A DNA stretch of 64,000 nucleotides from Haliscomenobacter sp041740695 (GTDB taxonomy: Bacteria; Bacteroidota; Bacteroidia; Chitinophagales; Saprospiraceae), in assembly GCF_041740695.1 (NCBI RefSeq), contig NZ_JBGSLK010000143.1:1-64000 (forward strand). Direction: 5' to 3'. Position numbers and translations under genes: made by a program. Shown piece by piece: positions 7,821-16,847 of this stretch (positions are counted from its first letter, which is position 1; each line of letters begins with the position of its first letter). The notes under the pieces are model-generated. The model ran no database searches. It saw only the letters and a list, made by a program, of their open reading frames with translations, and was not told where the DNA came from.

Positions 7821-10475
7821 TCACCGCATCAAAGTCACCTCCCCCTTGCGCATTTGCACCTGCCCATCAACCAGTTCCACACTCACAATATAGGTATACA
7901 CCCCGGGGAGCATGTCCACCCCTTTGTAGCGCCCGTCCCAGCCTCGACGGCCTTCATTGGGCAAAAAGTCCTGATCCTCGTGGATGAGTAAGCCCCAGCG
8001 GTTGAAAATTTGGATGCGCACTACCCGCTGAATTTGATCCCGATTGGCGTGTACCACCAGCAGGTCATTGAGGCCATCTCCATTGGGCGAAAAGGCATTC
8101 GGAAGGTATAGATCAATTTGTTGGTTGAGTTTGACATTGATAAAAGCCGAGCCCAGACAACCAAAAATATCCTCCATTACGATGGTGTAGGTATCGTTTT
8201 TGAGCGCCCGAACCAAGGGTTTGAGGCAATCGGTACAACTCAGCCCCGTGGCAGGCTGCCATTTGATGCTTTTGATCAAACTCTCGGGAATATTCAGATT
8301 GGGACTGAAGGTATAATCCTGCCCCAATTCCAAAAGCACGGTAGGGTCCAACTCCACCATTTTATCAAAACGCGAGGGCATGATGAAATTTTGATTCACC
8401 ATACATCCTGCCGCGTCCTGGATGCGCAAATCATATCGATCGCCGGAATTGAGTTGGCTAAACACCTGTTCGTTTTGAAAAGGGTCGCCATTGATGCTGT
8501 ACAAATAGGGGGGCGTGCCACCAGAAGCCGCAAAGGAGATAAAAGGGCCGCTGAATTCCTGACAATCAAAGGTGATGGAGTCCAGAGCTGGGGGCTGGCG
8601 GACTTCTACCTCCAGATTGGTAAAACAACCTTTGGCATCGGTAATGGTTACTGCGTATTTCCCGGCAGCAAGGTTTTGAATCACCGGGCTGTTGTCGGGA
8701 CTGGCATTCCAATTGAATTGATAAGGCGCAGTTCCTCCCGCCACATCGACGCGGACGGAGCCATCATTGGCCTGGTAACAACTTACCTGACGGGAGGTAG
8801 CCAAGGTTTTGAGTTGATAGTTGCGAATCTCAGCCCGGCCACTCACCCTCCCAGCACAGAGGGCATCCCGAAAATCCAACAATTCAATCCGCCCTTCCAG
8901 GTTGGTATTGATGGTGTAAGGATTGTCGAAGGTTTCGATTTTTTGTTGGGCTACCCCATTTAGCGCGTAAGTGAAGGTGTAGGGTGGAAACCCACTAAAA
9001 TAGATGGGGATGGAAACGGTGTCATTGGAGCAAACTTCGCGCAAGCTGTTGAGTCGAGCTTCCGGAGGTTTGCGGCGGCGCACAATCACCTCATCATCGA
9101 TGATGCGGCCACAGGCGTCTTTCAGGTTAACGCGGTAGATGGTGTCTATTTTGGCAGAGGCCCTGAATTGCGTCAAAGTATCTCCATTGCTCCATCGAAT
9201 GTGATAGGGTGCTACTCCGCCACTGGGCTGCATTTGCAACAATACAGTATCTCCGATACAAGACTCCACCGTTTTTAAACCTGTATTTAAAGGAGGTGGA
9301 TCTTCAATGTACAATCGAGCGGTGTCACTGATGCAGGAACAAGGAAAATCCAGTTCCAGGATGATGTCCTCCAATCCCTCATTGACCTGGTCCAGAATGG
9401 ATTCAATTTTGATGGTGGTAAAAACTTTTCCACTGGGGATGGTCACTGAAGAAGGTAAGGGTTTAAAATCAGCCCCAGACTTGGCTTGACTGGCACTGGC
9501 CACCCGGATGCCGATGGTCAGGGGCAGTGTGGTTTGAGTGGGGTCTTTGCGGCTGACCATAAATTGACCTTCTCCACAGCCTTCTATGATCGTATCTTGT
9601 TGTACGCCATCACCTACGGCAAGATTGATGCTGCCGCCGATGTTGAAGCTCTCCGCTTCCAAAAAAACGGCAGAGTCAAATTGTCCGTCATTGACATCGG
9701 AAATGACCAAACGCAGGTGGTAGGTCTCGCAGGCTTTGAGTTTGAGCGTTGCAGTCATCACCTGGGTGTAACCATCGTACTGGATGTTGCCCAGGTTCGG
9801 GGAATTTGTCCAGGGAATGCCGCAGCGATCGGCATCTTCTTTGAGTTCGTTGTGGACGAAGTAATTCTGGTTGACGTTGTGGTTGATGGTGTTGATCGAA
9901 ACATAATCCTTGCTCCCTGGCACCAGCGCTACATTGATGGCTTGATTGCTAAACGTACCGTTGATGCCCGGGCCACTTACAAAAAAGCCAAAAACGTCGT
10001 TGAAGTTGGAACCCACAAACTCACAATATTCTTCAGATGCAAAAACGTAGCGAAAAGTGACTACCGAATCGAGTGGTACAAAATCAAATTCAATACCTAC
10101 TGCATCCTGAATTTTCAACTGGGACAATTGTTGCAGGTCAGGGTCACCGGCGAGGTCTTTAAAATCCCCACTGATGCGCCGGGAATCGTTGGGGCCTTCG
10201 CTGTTTTCGATGGGGCCAGTCGACAACATAACCCCTCGATTGATGCCGATGATGGATTGGCCATTTTCAAAATAACCAATGCCGCCACTGTTGCCAATAC
10301 CCTTGATATTGAAGGTATTGCGACATGCGCCCCCTACAAATACGTCCTGAACCAGTCGCTCTACCGTATAGCGATGACTGGCGTCGATACCGGCCAAAGT
10401 GGGAGGGTACTTTGGCTCAGGATGTGGTCCGAACATTTCGATCAATACAAACGCAACAGAGGCAATGTTCCACAT
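7821..10475 (-). CDS. Secreted choice-of-anchor L protein with type B T9SS tail
   Basis: An 884-residue surface or secreted protein. The N-terminal 270 residues form a choice-of-anchor L domain (VTFRYVFASEEYCEFVGS, NDVFGFFVSGPG, then the LKACETYHLRLVISDVNDGQFDSAVFLEA block). A Calx-beta-like segment follows (SGADFKPLPSSVTIPSGK), then an SprB-like module (GGTAPYQFNWN...LAAGKYAVTITDAKGC) and the C-terminal gliding-motility-associated domain (LPNAFSPNGDGLND...IFNRWG...WDG...PGVYTY), the type B signal for T9SS export. No strong signal peptide is seen after the ATG at 10475; a stop lies seven codons upstream, so either a weak leader (NIASVAFVLIEMFG) works or the true start is non-ATG. The role is probably adhesion or matrix. 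Confidence 0.88.
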   Translation of the reverse strand: MWNIASVAFVLIEMFGPHPEPKYPPTLAGIDASHRYTVERLVQDVFVGGACRNTFNIKGIGNSGGIGYFENGQSIIGINRGVMLSTGPIENSEGPNDSRRISGDFKDLAGDPDLQQLSQLKIQDAVGIEFDFVPLDSVVTFRYVFASEEYCEFVGSNFNDVFGFFVSGPGINGTFSNQAINVALVPGSKDYVSINTINHNVNQNYFVHNELKEDADRCGIPWTNSPNLGNIQYDGYTQVMTATLKLKACETYHLRLVISDVNDGQFDSAVFLEAESFNIGGSINLAVGDGVQQDTIIEGCGEGQFMVSRKDPTQTTLPLTIGIRVASASQAKSGADFKPLPSSVTIPSGKVFTTIKIESILDQVNEGLEDIILELDFPCSCISDTARLYIEDPPPLNTGLKTVESCIGDTVLLQMQPSGGVAPYHIRWSNGDTLTQFRASAKIDTIYRVNLKDACGRIIDDEVIVRRRKPPEARLNSLREVCSNDTVSIPIYFSGFPPYTFTYALNGVAQQKIETFDNPYTINTNLEGRIELLDFRDALCAGRVSGRAEIRNYQLKTLATSRQVSCYQANDGSVRVDVAGGTAPYQFNWNASPDNSPVIQNLAAGKYAVTITDAKGCFTNLEVEVRQPPALDSITFDCQEFSGPFISFAASGGTPPYLYSINGDPFQNEQVFSQLNSGDRYDLRIQDAAGCMVNQNFIMPSRFDKMVELDPTVLLELGQDYTFSPNLNIPESLIKSIKWQPATGLSCTDCLKPLVRALKNDTYTIVMEDIFGCLGSAFINVKLNQQIDLYLPNAFSPNGDGLNDLLVVHANRDQIQRVVRIQIFNRWGLLIHEDQDFLPNEGRRGWDGRYKGVDMLPGVYTYIVSVELVDGQVQMRKGEVTLMR

Positions 10476-10835
10476 AATGCTGTGAATCGGTCTTTAGAAT
10501 TATAATTTAGACATGCTCTTAGTCCCAATAAAGGTACGCTTTTACCGTTATTAAAATTGCAGCGTTAACATAAAGACTTTTGTCCCTCACACCTTTTTAT
10601 TCCCATACTAACCTTTACAAGGTATCTTTTAAATTTTACTCCAGTACACTTAAACATCTATGACGAAAAGACTATATTTACGCTGCGTTTCTCCAGCGCT
10701 TATATAATTTTTTACTATCTTTAAGAGGCTATCTACACCCATCTACGCCCCCTTCGGCTATTGCTCACAGATTGCTCCTTGTAGCATTCTGACTATCATT
10801 GATTTACACTAAGGAAAATACATAATTGCTATCCA
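10476..10835. other. Intergenic region between divergent secreted-protein genes
   Basis: 360 AT-rich bases between two divergent genes for large secreted proteins. A TATATTTAC box at 10673-10681 resembles the Bacteroidota -7 element for the plus-strand gene, but no TTG is at the expected distance upstream. On the minus strand, TACCTTTAT (about 10531-10539) is a possible -7 box for the choice-of-anchor L gene. I see no RNA gene or coding sequence. Confidence 0.4.
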
Positions 10836-13800
10836 ATGAAGCATTATTTTTACTTATGGGTGCTGTTTTGCCTTTCTTGCATTTCTACGGGCCTGGCAGC
10901 ACAATATCCCGAAAACTGTGGTGACGGTACCAAAATCGCTTTGGCTGGTGGTGGTACGGAAGCCTTTACTTGCGCTAGTGACGGCAAGCCTGATCGGCTT
11001 GTATTTAAAACGGGCATTTTTTATTTGCCCTACGTTTTGTTGGTTACCGACGAACAGGACAAAATCCTGGACATTTCCCCGGTCCCCAACATCGACTTTG
11101 AAAAGTACGGCCCCGGCAATTACCGGGTGTGGGCGCTGTACTACAAGGGGCAGTTGTTGGCTCGGCCTGGCATGAACGCCAAAACCGATACTTTAGCCAA
11201 TTACTGTTATGGCCTTACGGATGATTTTGTCCGGGTGGTGCATTTTATTCCTGATGGGGGGGTACTCTCTTTCAGCAACAGCGAATCACCGCATTACATT
11301 TGTGCCAATGAAAACACCGATGAGGTGTTGTTGTTAAAACCTGGCAGCGACAGCCCGGTATACCGCTATATTCTCGCCGATTCCAAAAACAAGGTCATCG
11401 AAGTTTTTACCGAGCCAAGTATTTCCCTTAAAAGTTTACCCTTGGGGGTTTTTCGTGTTTATGGTTTGTCCTATGGAGGCAGTTTAAATCCTTCGGTAGG
11501 CCAAGATGTGCTCAGTTTTGTTTTTTCCAATAGTTGTTTTGATTTGTCTGACAACTTTCTGACGGTAATCAAAACTGATCCTGATGGCGCCCGAGTGACC
11601 CTACCCGATGGGGCTACCCATACTTTTGTGTGTGGCAATTTACCCGATGTATCTAGCCGGGAAATTAAAACGACCACGGAATCTCCAGCTTTATACACTT
11701 ATTTATTGACCGACGCCCAAAACATCATCTTGCAAATTCTTCCCAATGGCAAGGCAGACTTTACAGGACTACCCACGGGTGAGTACCGCATTTGGGGCTT
11801 GAGCTACATCGGTAAGTTGACGGCAGAGGTGGGTAAACCAGCTACGGGTAAACTCAGCACAGCGTGTTCGGATTTATCCGAAAATTTCATTCGAGCTACC
11901 GTTTACCTGCTGGATGCAGGTCAAATCAGTTTGATTGGCAACGATACTACCAGTACAGTTTGTATCAATGACCCTACCACCATATTCCGCACTTTTGGCT
12001 TGACGAGCAACGGTTCTGAAAAGCAACATTTTATCGTCACAGACCTGAATAACCGCATTCTGGCACTTTCGGCCAATCCGAGCATCAACTTCCGCAACAT
12101 ACCCGGTGAGTACAATCGGGTTTGGGGGGCTACATACATTGGCAACATTCAGGCCAAAATTGGCGATGCACTTTTTGCGGTTCCCTTTGCAGATAGTTGT
12201 TATTCCATTACGGCAAAGCCAGTCAACCTACGCAAGCGTAATCCCGACGGTGGTAGCTTGCAGTTTAGTGATGGTGGTACGGCTCAACTCTTGTGTTTTA
12301 CTTCTGGGGTGCCACAAACCAAAATCATCTCCAGTACGGGTGCCGGGGGAGACAACTACGTTTACCTCATCACCGACCGCCAAAACAACGTCATCAGTCT
12401 TTTTCCCAACAATGGGCAATACAACCTGGGTGACCTGCCTGCGGGTGAATACCGCGTATATGGCCTATCTTATACGGGTAAAATTTCCTTCTCAGCGGGT
12501 TCCAATATTCGTACGGCCCGTTTTTCGGATCAGTGTTTCGATTTTTCACAAAACTTCATCACGTTTACCAAATCCATCAATGACGGAGGTCGGATTCAAT
12601 TCGCTGACGGTGGTACCCGTAAAGTGTTGTGTGGCGTGAGTAAGGACAGTAGTCTAATGATCACGGCCTCTACCCTACTCGTACAAAACTACGTCTACCT
12701 GCTTACCGACACCCTCAATCGCATCATCTCCATTTCCACCAGCAATCAGGTGCGGATGTTGGGCGAACAAGAGGGCTATTTCCGCATCTATGGACTTGGT
12801 TTTTCTGGCGAGTTAATCGCCAAAGTAGGTGAAAATGCCAAGGCGGCAGAATTGTCCAGTCAATGCTGGGACCTGTCCGATAATTTTGTGCAAGTGATCA
12901 AACGCACCGTTGCTGCCGGCTCCTTAAGCCTTGCGAATCCCAGTGCTGCGTTGATTTGTTTTGGTCAAAACGCACCTGAAAGCATTGCCCTACAATTGAG
13001 CCCTGCATTTAAAGGAGATCGTTTTGCACTGATCATCACCGACACTTTGCAACGCATTGTAGCCATTAGTGATGGACAAAGTTTCCGTCCTTCGAAGAGC
13101 TTCCCCAACAGCTTCAGGGTTTATGGGGTAGCGTACACCGGTAAATTGAGCGCAACCATAGGCAACAACATTGCCAGCATCAGCAGTGATGAGTGTTTTG
13201 ACCTCAGTGACAATTTCCAACGTTTCCGCTGGAATGAAGTGGACGGGGGGCAGGTCTCCTTGAGTACTGGTGCTACTTCGCGTTTGGTTTGTATCGACGC
13301 GACTGCCGATCAAATGTCCTTCCGCACTACGGGTACGGCCAGTACTTCTACTTATCGGTACTTGTTGACCGATGATCAAAACCGCCTGCTCTTGGTTTTA
13401 TTGGGCAATAGCATTGACCTCAACGCGGGTCAACCGGGTAAATGCCGCATTTGGGGCCTTTCTTATTCTGGTAGTCTTTTGCTCAAAGCTGGCGATGTCA
13501 TTACGGGGCTTAGCGCTTCGGATGCCTGTTTTGATTTGTCTGATAATTTTATTGCCATCACTAAGGAGCAAGTTAAAGGTGGAGTGGTGGCCTTCAGTTC
13601 GGGCAGTTCACCCAGATTTGTCTGCCGCGCTGGCAAACCCGATACCTTAAACTGGACGCGCAGGGATGCCCTGGGTAGCCAGCTGGTTTATCTGGTTACC
13701 GACGCTTTGGGCAACATCTTGCGTGTTACCGATCAAACCAGTCTGATTTTTGATGAAATTTCCCGCGATACTGCGCGCATCTATAGCATGGCTTATACCG

Positions 13801-16571
13801 GTACACTGACTGCGACTGTAGGGCAAAACATTAACCGTTCGGCCTTATCGGATGCCTGTTTCAATCTCTCCAATGCCATTACCGCCATCAAAACCAACCT
13901 GCAAGGTGGGCTGGTGCGCTTGAGCAATGGGCGGACGGACAACCTGCAATGCCCTTCGATGGGGGCCAGCTCAACGCTGCGCTTCCAGCGGGTGGGCAGT
14001 TTGGGTGAAAAATTTGTCTACCTCGTCACCAATGATGCCAATAAAATCATCGCAGCAACTTCTCAGGACAGTTTCAATTTTGGCAACCTCCCCGGTGGGA
14101 CTTACCGGGTTTGGGGATTGGCTTATGGCGGCCAATTGTTGGCCAAAGCTGGTCAGGACATCTTTAATGACGTTTTAGCCGATGATTGCTCGGGGCTGTC
14201 CTTCAATTCCATAACCGTCAATCGTCAAATCCCCTTAGGTGGTCAGCTCAGTTTGTTGAGTGGGGGAACCAAAACTTTCGTATGCTCCAGCAATCGTCAA
14301 AAAGATTCGATCGAATGGCGTTTAGAGGGCAATCAGGAAGGTTCGATCGCTTATTTGATTACTGATACCACCAATACCATTCGGGCCATTACCCGCGAAA
14401 GTGCAACGGCACTGGATTCATTGCCCGTTGGCAGCTACCGCATCTGGGCACTGGTATTCAATGGTGAATTGTTGGCGACGATTGGGCAAAAAGCGGATCA
14501 GGAGGAACTTGCTTCTTCCTGTTTTTCCATGTCGACCAATTATCTGGAAATTGAAAAAGTGACCCCGGAAGCAGGAAGTATTGAAGCGACAGGCATTGGT
14601 GCCAATATTTGCTCCGGTGACGGGACTGCGGATGTGGCGACCATCATACGAAAAGGCACCAACAATGCCCCGCAACTCCTCCTGATCACCGACGACCAGG
14701 ATCGACTCATCTCCGTTTTACCTGATACCAACAAAATTGACTTTGAAAAATTGAGTGGTTCCAAAATTCGGGTGTACGGCCTGGCTTATACCGGGAAGAT
14801 CATCATTCAAACAGGTTCTTCGGTACGCGATTCAGCCATTACCGATGATTGTTTCGACTTGAGTGACAACTTCATTGCCGTACAAAAATCCTTTGTAGAT
14901 GGGGCTCGGGTTTCAAGTACTGCCGTTGGAGACTCTATTTACATTTGTGCCAATGACGGGATCAATGACCCCTATACGTTTAGTAACAACTCTGCAGCTA
15001 CCGAGTCTGGTTACCGTTATGTCATCACCAATGCCAGCAATTTGGTACTGAGTATCGTCACTGGCAATACCCAAAATCTGGACCTTCGCGGATTGCAAAC
15101 CTTGCGGGTATACGGGGTATCTTTCTCTGGAAATTTCACGCTCATCGCTGGCAGAATCCTTCAAAACACCCCAATTTCGGATGGTTGTTACAACATTTCT
15201 GACAATTACCTTTCGGTGTTTTTGGATACTCCAGATGGTGGCCGCATCAGTGCGATCAATGACTCTACCAATCTGCGGTTTTGCCCAGGTAAAGACGGCA
15301 TGACGCTGCGGATGAAGACAACCAGCCGTTCAAGGTCTGGATTTGTATACATTTTGACGACTTTGGATACCATTGTTCGCCAAATCGCCCGTACTGACCG
15401 CATTGACCTGAGTAGAGAAGCCATCGGCAATTATCTGGTTTTTGGCCTTTCTTATACGGGCCTGAACAAGATCAGATTGGGGCAAAAACTAAATTTGAAA
15501 GACTCCCTCGCCAGCAGTTGTTACGACCTGGCTGACAATGTCGTCCGCGTTGTCCGTGGAGGTGAGGTAGAAGGCAGCCGGATCAGTACCTTCGACGGAG
15601 CGAGCACCTATTATGTATGCCCTGGAGATGGACTCCCGGATGCCATCCCGATTTTCCCTCCGGAAGTCATTGTGGGAGATGATTACCGCATTGTCATTAC
15701 CGACGACCGCAACCGGGTTTTGTTCCCTGACATCGAGTCGATTCTGATTGATTTTGAACGTTCACCTGCCGGAACTTACCGGATTTGGGGCATTGCACAT
15801 ACGGGCGAGTTCCGGGTTCAGTTTGGGCAAGATATACTCAATTCTGCCCTCAGTACCGATTGTTACGACTTGTCTGAGAACTTTATTACGGTAGTGGTTC
15901 AAGTGCCCAATGGAGGAAGCATCAGCACTTCGAATGGCGCGACGGAATTGAGCATTACCCGTGGGGACAACAAAGCGGATGTATTGCGTTTTGTGCGCAA
16001 AGACGCCGCTCCATTGCCACCCTACCGCTTCATGGTAACAGACGCTCAGAATATCATTCGCAGTATTTTGCCCGCCGACAGCCTCAATTTTGATACCCTG
16101 CCTGCGGGTATTTTCCGGGTGTGGGGACTTTCGTACAGCGGCAATCTACTGGCCAAAGCCGGGGATAATCTGGATTCAGCAGCCTTGGCGGACAATTGTT
16201 TCGATTTGTCCAGCAATTTTGTTCGGCTTACGCTGAGCAATGCATTGGGTGCGCCTACTGATCCTGAATTACAGGTGAATGAACCGTTTAAGCGGGCTAC
16301 GGCTCAGCCTGATTTGCAGGTACACCTTTACCCCAATCCAAGCCAAGTTGACTTGAATATTCAGTTTGAAAACAGCAGTACAATAGCTTCTCGTGCGGCA
16401 GTGCGAATTTTGCATCCAACTGGCGCGGTCATCCGTCAACTGACTTTGGACGCAGCTCCCGGCAAAAACCAAACTTCATTGAATGTGCAGGAAATGCCAG
16501 GGGGGTGGTATTTGTTGGAAGTGGAGTTGAATGGAGTAAGGAAAGTGGTGAAGTGGACGAAGATTGAGTAA
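10836..16571 (+). CDS. Giant secreted 16-repeat protein with type A T9SS tail
   Basis: A 1911-residue protein. A signal peptide (MKHYFYLWVLFCLSCISTGLAA) is followed by 16 tandem repeats of about 111 residues. Each repeat has a strand-Cys start (for example TFVCGN), then Y-x-Y-L-x-T-D-x-x-N-x-I, LPxGxYRVWGLSYxG, and ends on SDxCFDLSDNF. The last motif recurs 16 times, first near residue 124 and last near 1788. Two cysteines per repeat are conserved, so each module probably holds a disulphide. A C-terminal type A sorting domain (VHLYPNPSQVDLNI...MPGGWYLLEVELNG) directs T9SS export and anchoring. I do not recognise the repeat family; a beta-sandwich stalk adhesin is my inference. A strong terminator follows at once, so it is monocistronic. 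Confidence 0.88.
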   Translation: MKHYFYLWVLFCLSCISTGLAAQYPENCGDGTKIALAGGGTEAFTCASDGKPDRLVFKTGIFYLPYVLLVTDEQDKILDISPVPNIDFEKYGPGNYRVWALYYKGQLLARPGMNAKTDTLANYCYGLTDDFVRVVHFIPDGGVLSFSNSESPHYICANENTDEVLLLKPGSDSPVYRYILADSKNKVIEVFTEPSISLKSLPLGVFRVYGLSYGGSLNPSVGQDVLSFVFSNSCFDLSDNFLTVIKTDPDGARVTLPDGATHTFVCGNLPDVSSREIKTTTESPALYTYLLTDAQNIILQILPNGKADFTGLPTGEYRIWGLSYIGKLTAEVGKPATGKLSTACSDLSENFIRATVYLLDAGQISLIGNDTTSTVCINDPTTIFRTFGLTSNGSEKQHFIVTDLNNRILALSANPSINFRNIPGEYNRVWGATYIGNIQAKIGDALFAVPFADSCYSITAKPVNLRKRNPDGGSLQFSDGGTAQLLCFTSGVPQTKIISSTGAGGDNYVYLITDRQNNVISLFPNNGQYNLGDLPAGEYRVYGLSYTGKISFSAGSNIRTARFSDQCFDFSQNFITFTKSINDGGRIQFADGGTRKVLCGVSKDSSLMITASTLLVQNYVYLLTDTLNRIISISTSNQVRMLGEQEGYFRIYGLGFSGELIAKVGENAKAAELSSQCWDLSDNFVQVIKRTVAAGSLSLANPSAALICFGQNAPESIALQLSPAFKGDRFALIITDTLQRIVAISDGQSFRPSKSFPNSFRVYGVAYTGKLSATIGNNIASISSDECFDLSDNFQRFRWNEVDGGQVSLSTGATSRLVCIDATADQMSFRTTGTASTSTYRYLLTDDQNRLLLVLLGNSIDLNAGQPGKCRIWGLSYSGSLLLKAGDVITGLSASDACFDLSDNFIAITKEQVKGGVVAFSSGSSPRFVCRAGKPDTLNWTRRDALGSQLVYLVTDALGNILRVTDQTSLIFDEISRDTARIYSMAYTGTLTATVGQNINRSALSDACFNLSNAITAIKTNLQGGLVRLSNGRTDNLQCPSMGASSTLRFQRVGSLGEKFVYLVTNDANKIIAATSQDSFNFGNLPGGTYRVWGLAYGGQLLAKAGQDIFNDVLADDCSGLSFNSITVNRQIPLGGQLSLLSGGTKTFVCSSNRQKDSIEWRLEGNQEGSIAYLITDTTNTIRAITRESATALDSLPVGSYRIWALVFNGELLATIGQKADQEELASSCFSMSTNYLEIEKVTPEAGSIEATGIGANICSGDGTADVATIIRKGTNNAPQLLLITDDQDRLISVLPDTNKIDFEKLSGSKIRVYGLAYTGKIIIQTGSSVRDSAITDDCFDLSDNFIAVQKSFVDGARVSSTAVGDSIYICANDGINDPYTFSNNSAATESGYRYVITNASNLVLSIVTGNTQNLDLRGLQTLRVYGVSFSGNFTLIAGRILQNTPISDGCYNISDNYLSVFLDTPDGGRISAINDSTNLRFCPGKDGMTLRMKTTSRSRSGFVYILTTLDTIVRQIARTDRIDLSREAIGNYLVFGLSYTGLNKIRLGQKLNLKDSLASSCYDLADNVVRVVRGGEVEGSRISTFDGASTYYVCPGDGLPDAIPIFPPEVIVGDDYRIVITDDRNRVLFPDIESILIDFERSPAGTYRIWGIAHTGEFRVQFGQDILNSALSTDCYDLSENFITVVVQVPNGGSISTSNGATELSITRGDNKADVLRFVRKDAAPLPPYRFMVTDAQNIIRSILPADSLNFDTLPAGIFRVWGLSYSGNLLAKAGDNLDSAALADNCFDLSSNFVRLTLSNALGAPTDPELQVNEPFKRATAQPDLQVHLYPNPSQVDLNIQFENSSTIASRAAVRILHPTGAVIRQLTLDAAPGKNQTSLNVQEMPGGWYLLEVELNGVRKVVKWTKIE

Positions 16572-16580
16572 ATTTGATTT

Positions 16581-16633
16581 ATTGCGTGCGGAATCTATGT
16601 GTATTCACCCACATTCCGCACGCAATAATTTTT
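16581..16633 (+). terminator. Rho-independent terminator of the 16-repeat gene
   Basis: A perfect 14-base stem, ATTGCGTGCGGAAT at 16581-16594 pairing with 16613-16626, with an 18-base loop and a T-rich tail (AATTTTTTG), starts 10 bases after the stop codon. Confidence 0.85.
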
Positions 16634-16677
16634 TGTGCTTATAAAACAAAGCGGTTTGTACCTGCTTCGATTTTAAT

Positions 16678-16695
16678 CTTATCGAATTCGATAAG
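16678..16695. promoter_or_regulatory. 18-base perfect palindrome, possible operator of the NRPS locus
   Basis: CTTATCGAATTCGATAAG is a perfect dyad 170 bases upstream of the preferred NRPS start and about 125 bases upstream of a -7-like box. Its length and symmetry suit a dimeric repressor, but no regulator gene is adjacent and no second copy was noticed. Confidence 0.4.
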
Positions 16696-16819
16696 GTGTG
16701 GGGCTAGAAAGGCTTTATACATGTGTCTGGTCAAATTCAATTTCCGGCCAAATTCAACCAAAAACCTACCCGATTCTACCGCTTACCTATTCTGGGCCGC
16801 GCGGCCTCTTTTTACAGCT

Positions 16820-16827
16820 TAGCTTTG
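16820..16827 (+). promoter_or_regulatory. Putative -7 box for the NRPS gene
   Basis: TAGCTTTG fits the Bacteroidota -7 consensus TAnnTTTG and lies 20 bases upstream of the ATG at 16848. No clear TTG is seen at the -33 position. Its place supports starting the NRPS at 16848 rather than at the upstream ATG at 16698. Confidence 0.4.
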
Positions 16828-16847
16828 TGGCAGAATCAAATACCTGT

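Noticed and set aside
8118..8963. 281-residue open frame on the plus strand
   Set aside because: It is the antisense shadow of the same secreted-protein gene.
9486..10505. 339-residue open frame on the plus strand
   Set aside because: It lies opposite the choice-of-anchor L gene, whose domains are clear; the plus-strand product has no recognisable family.
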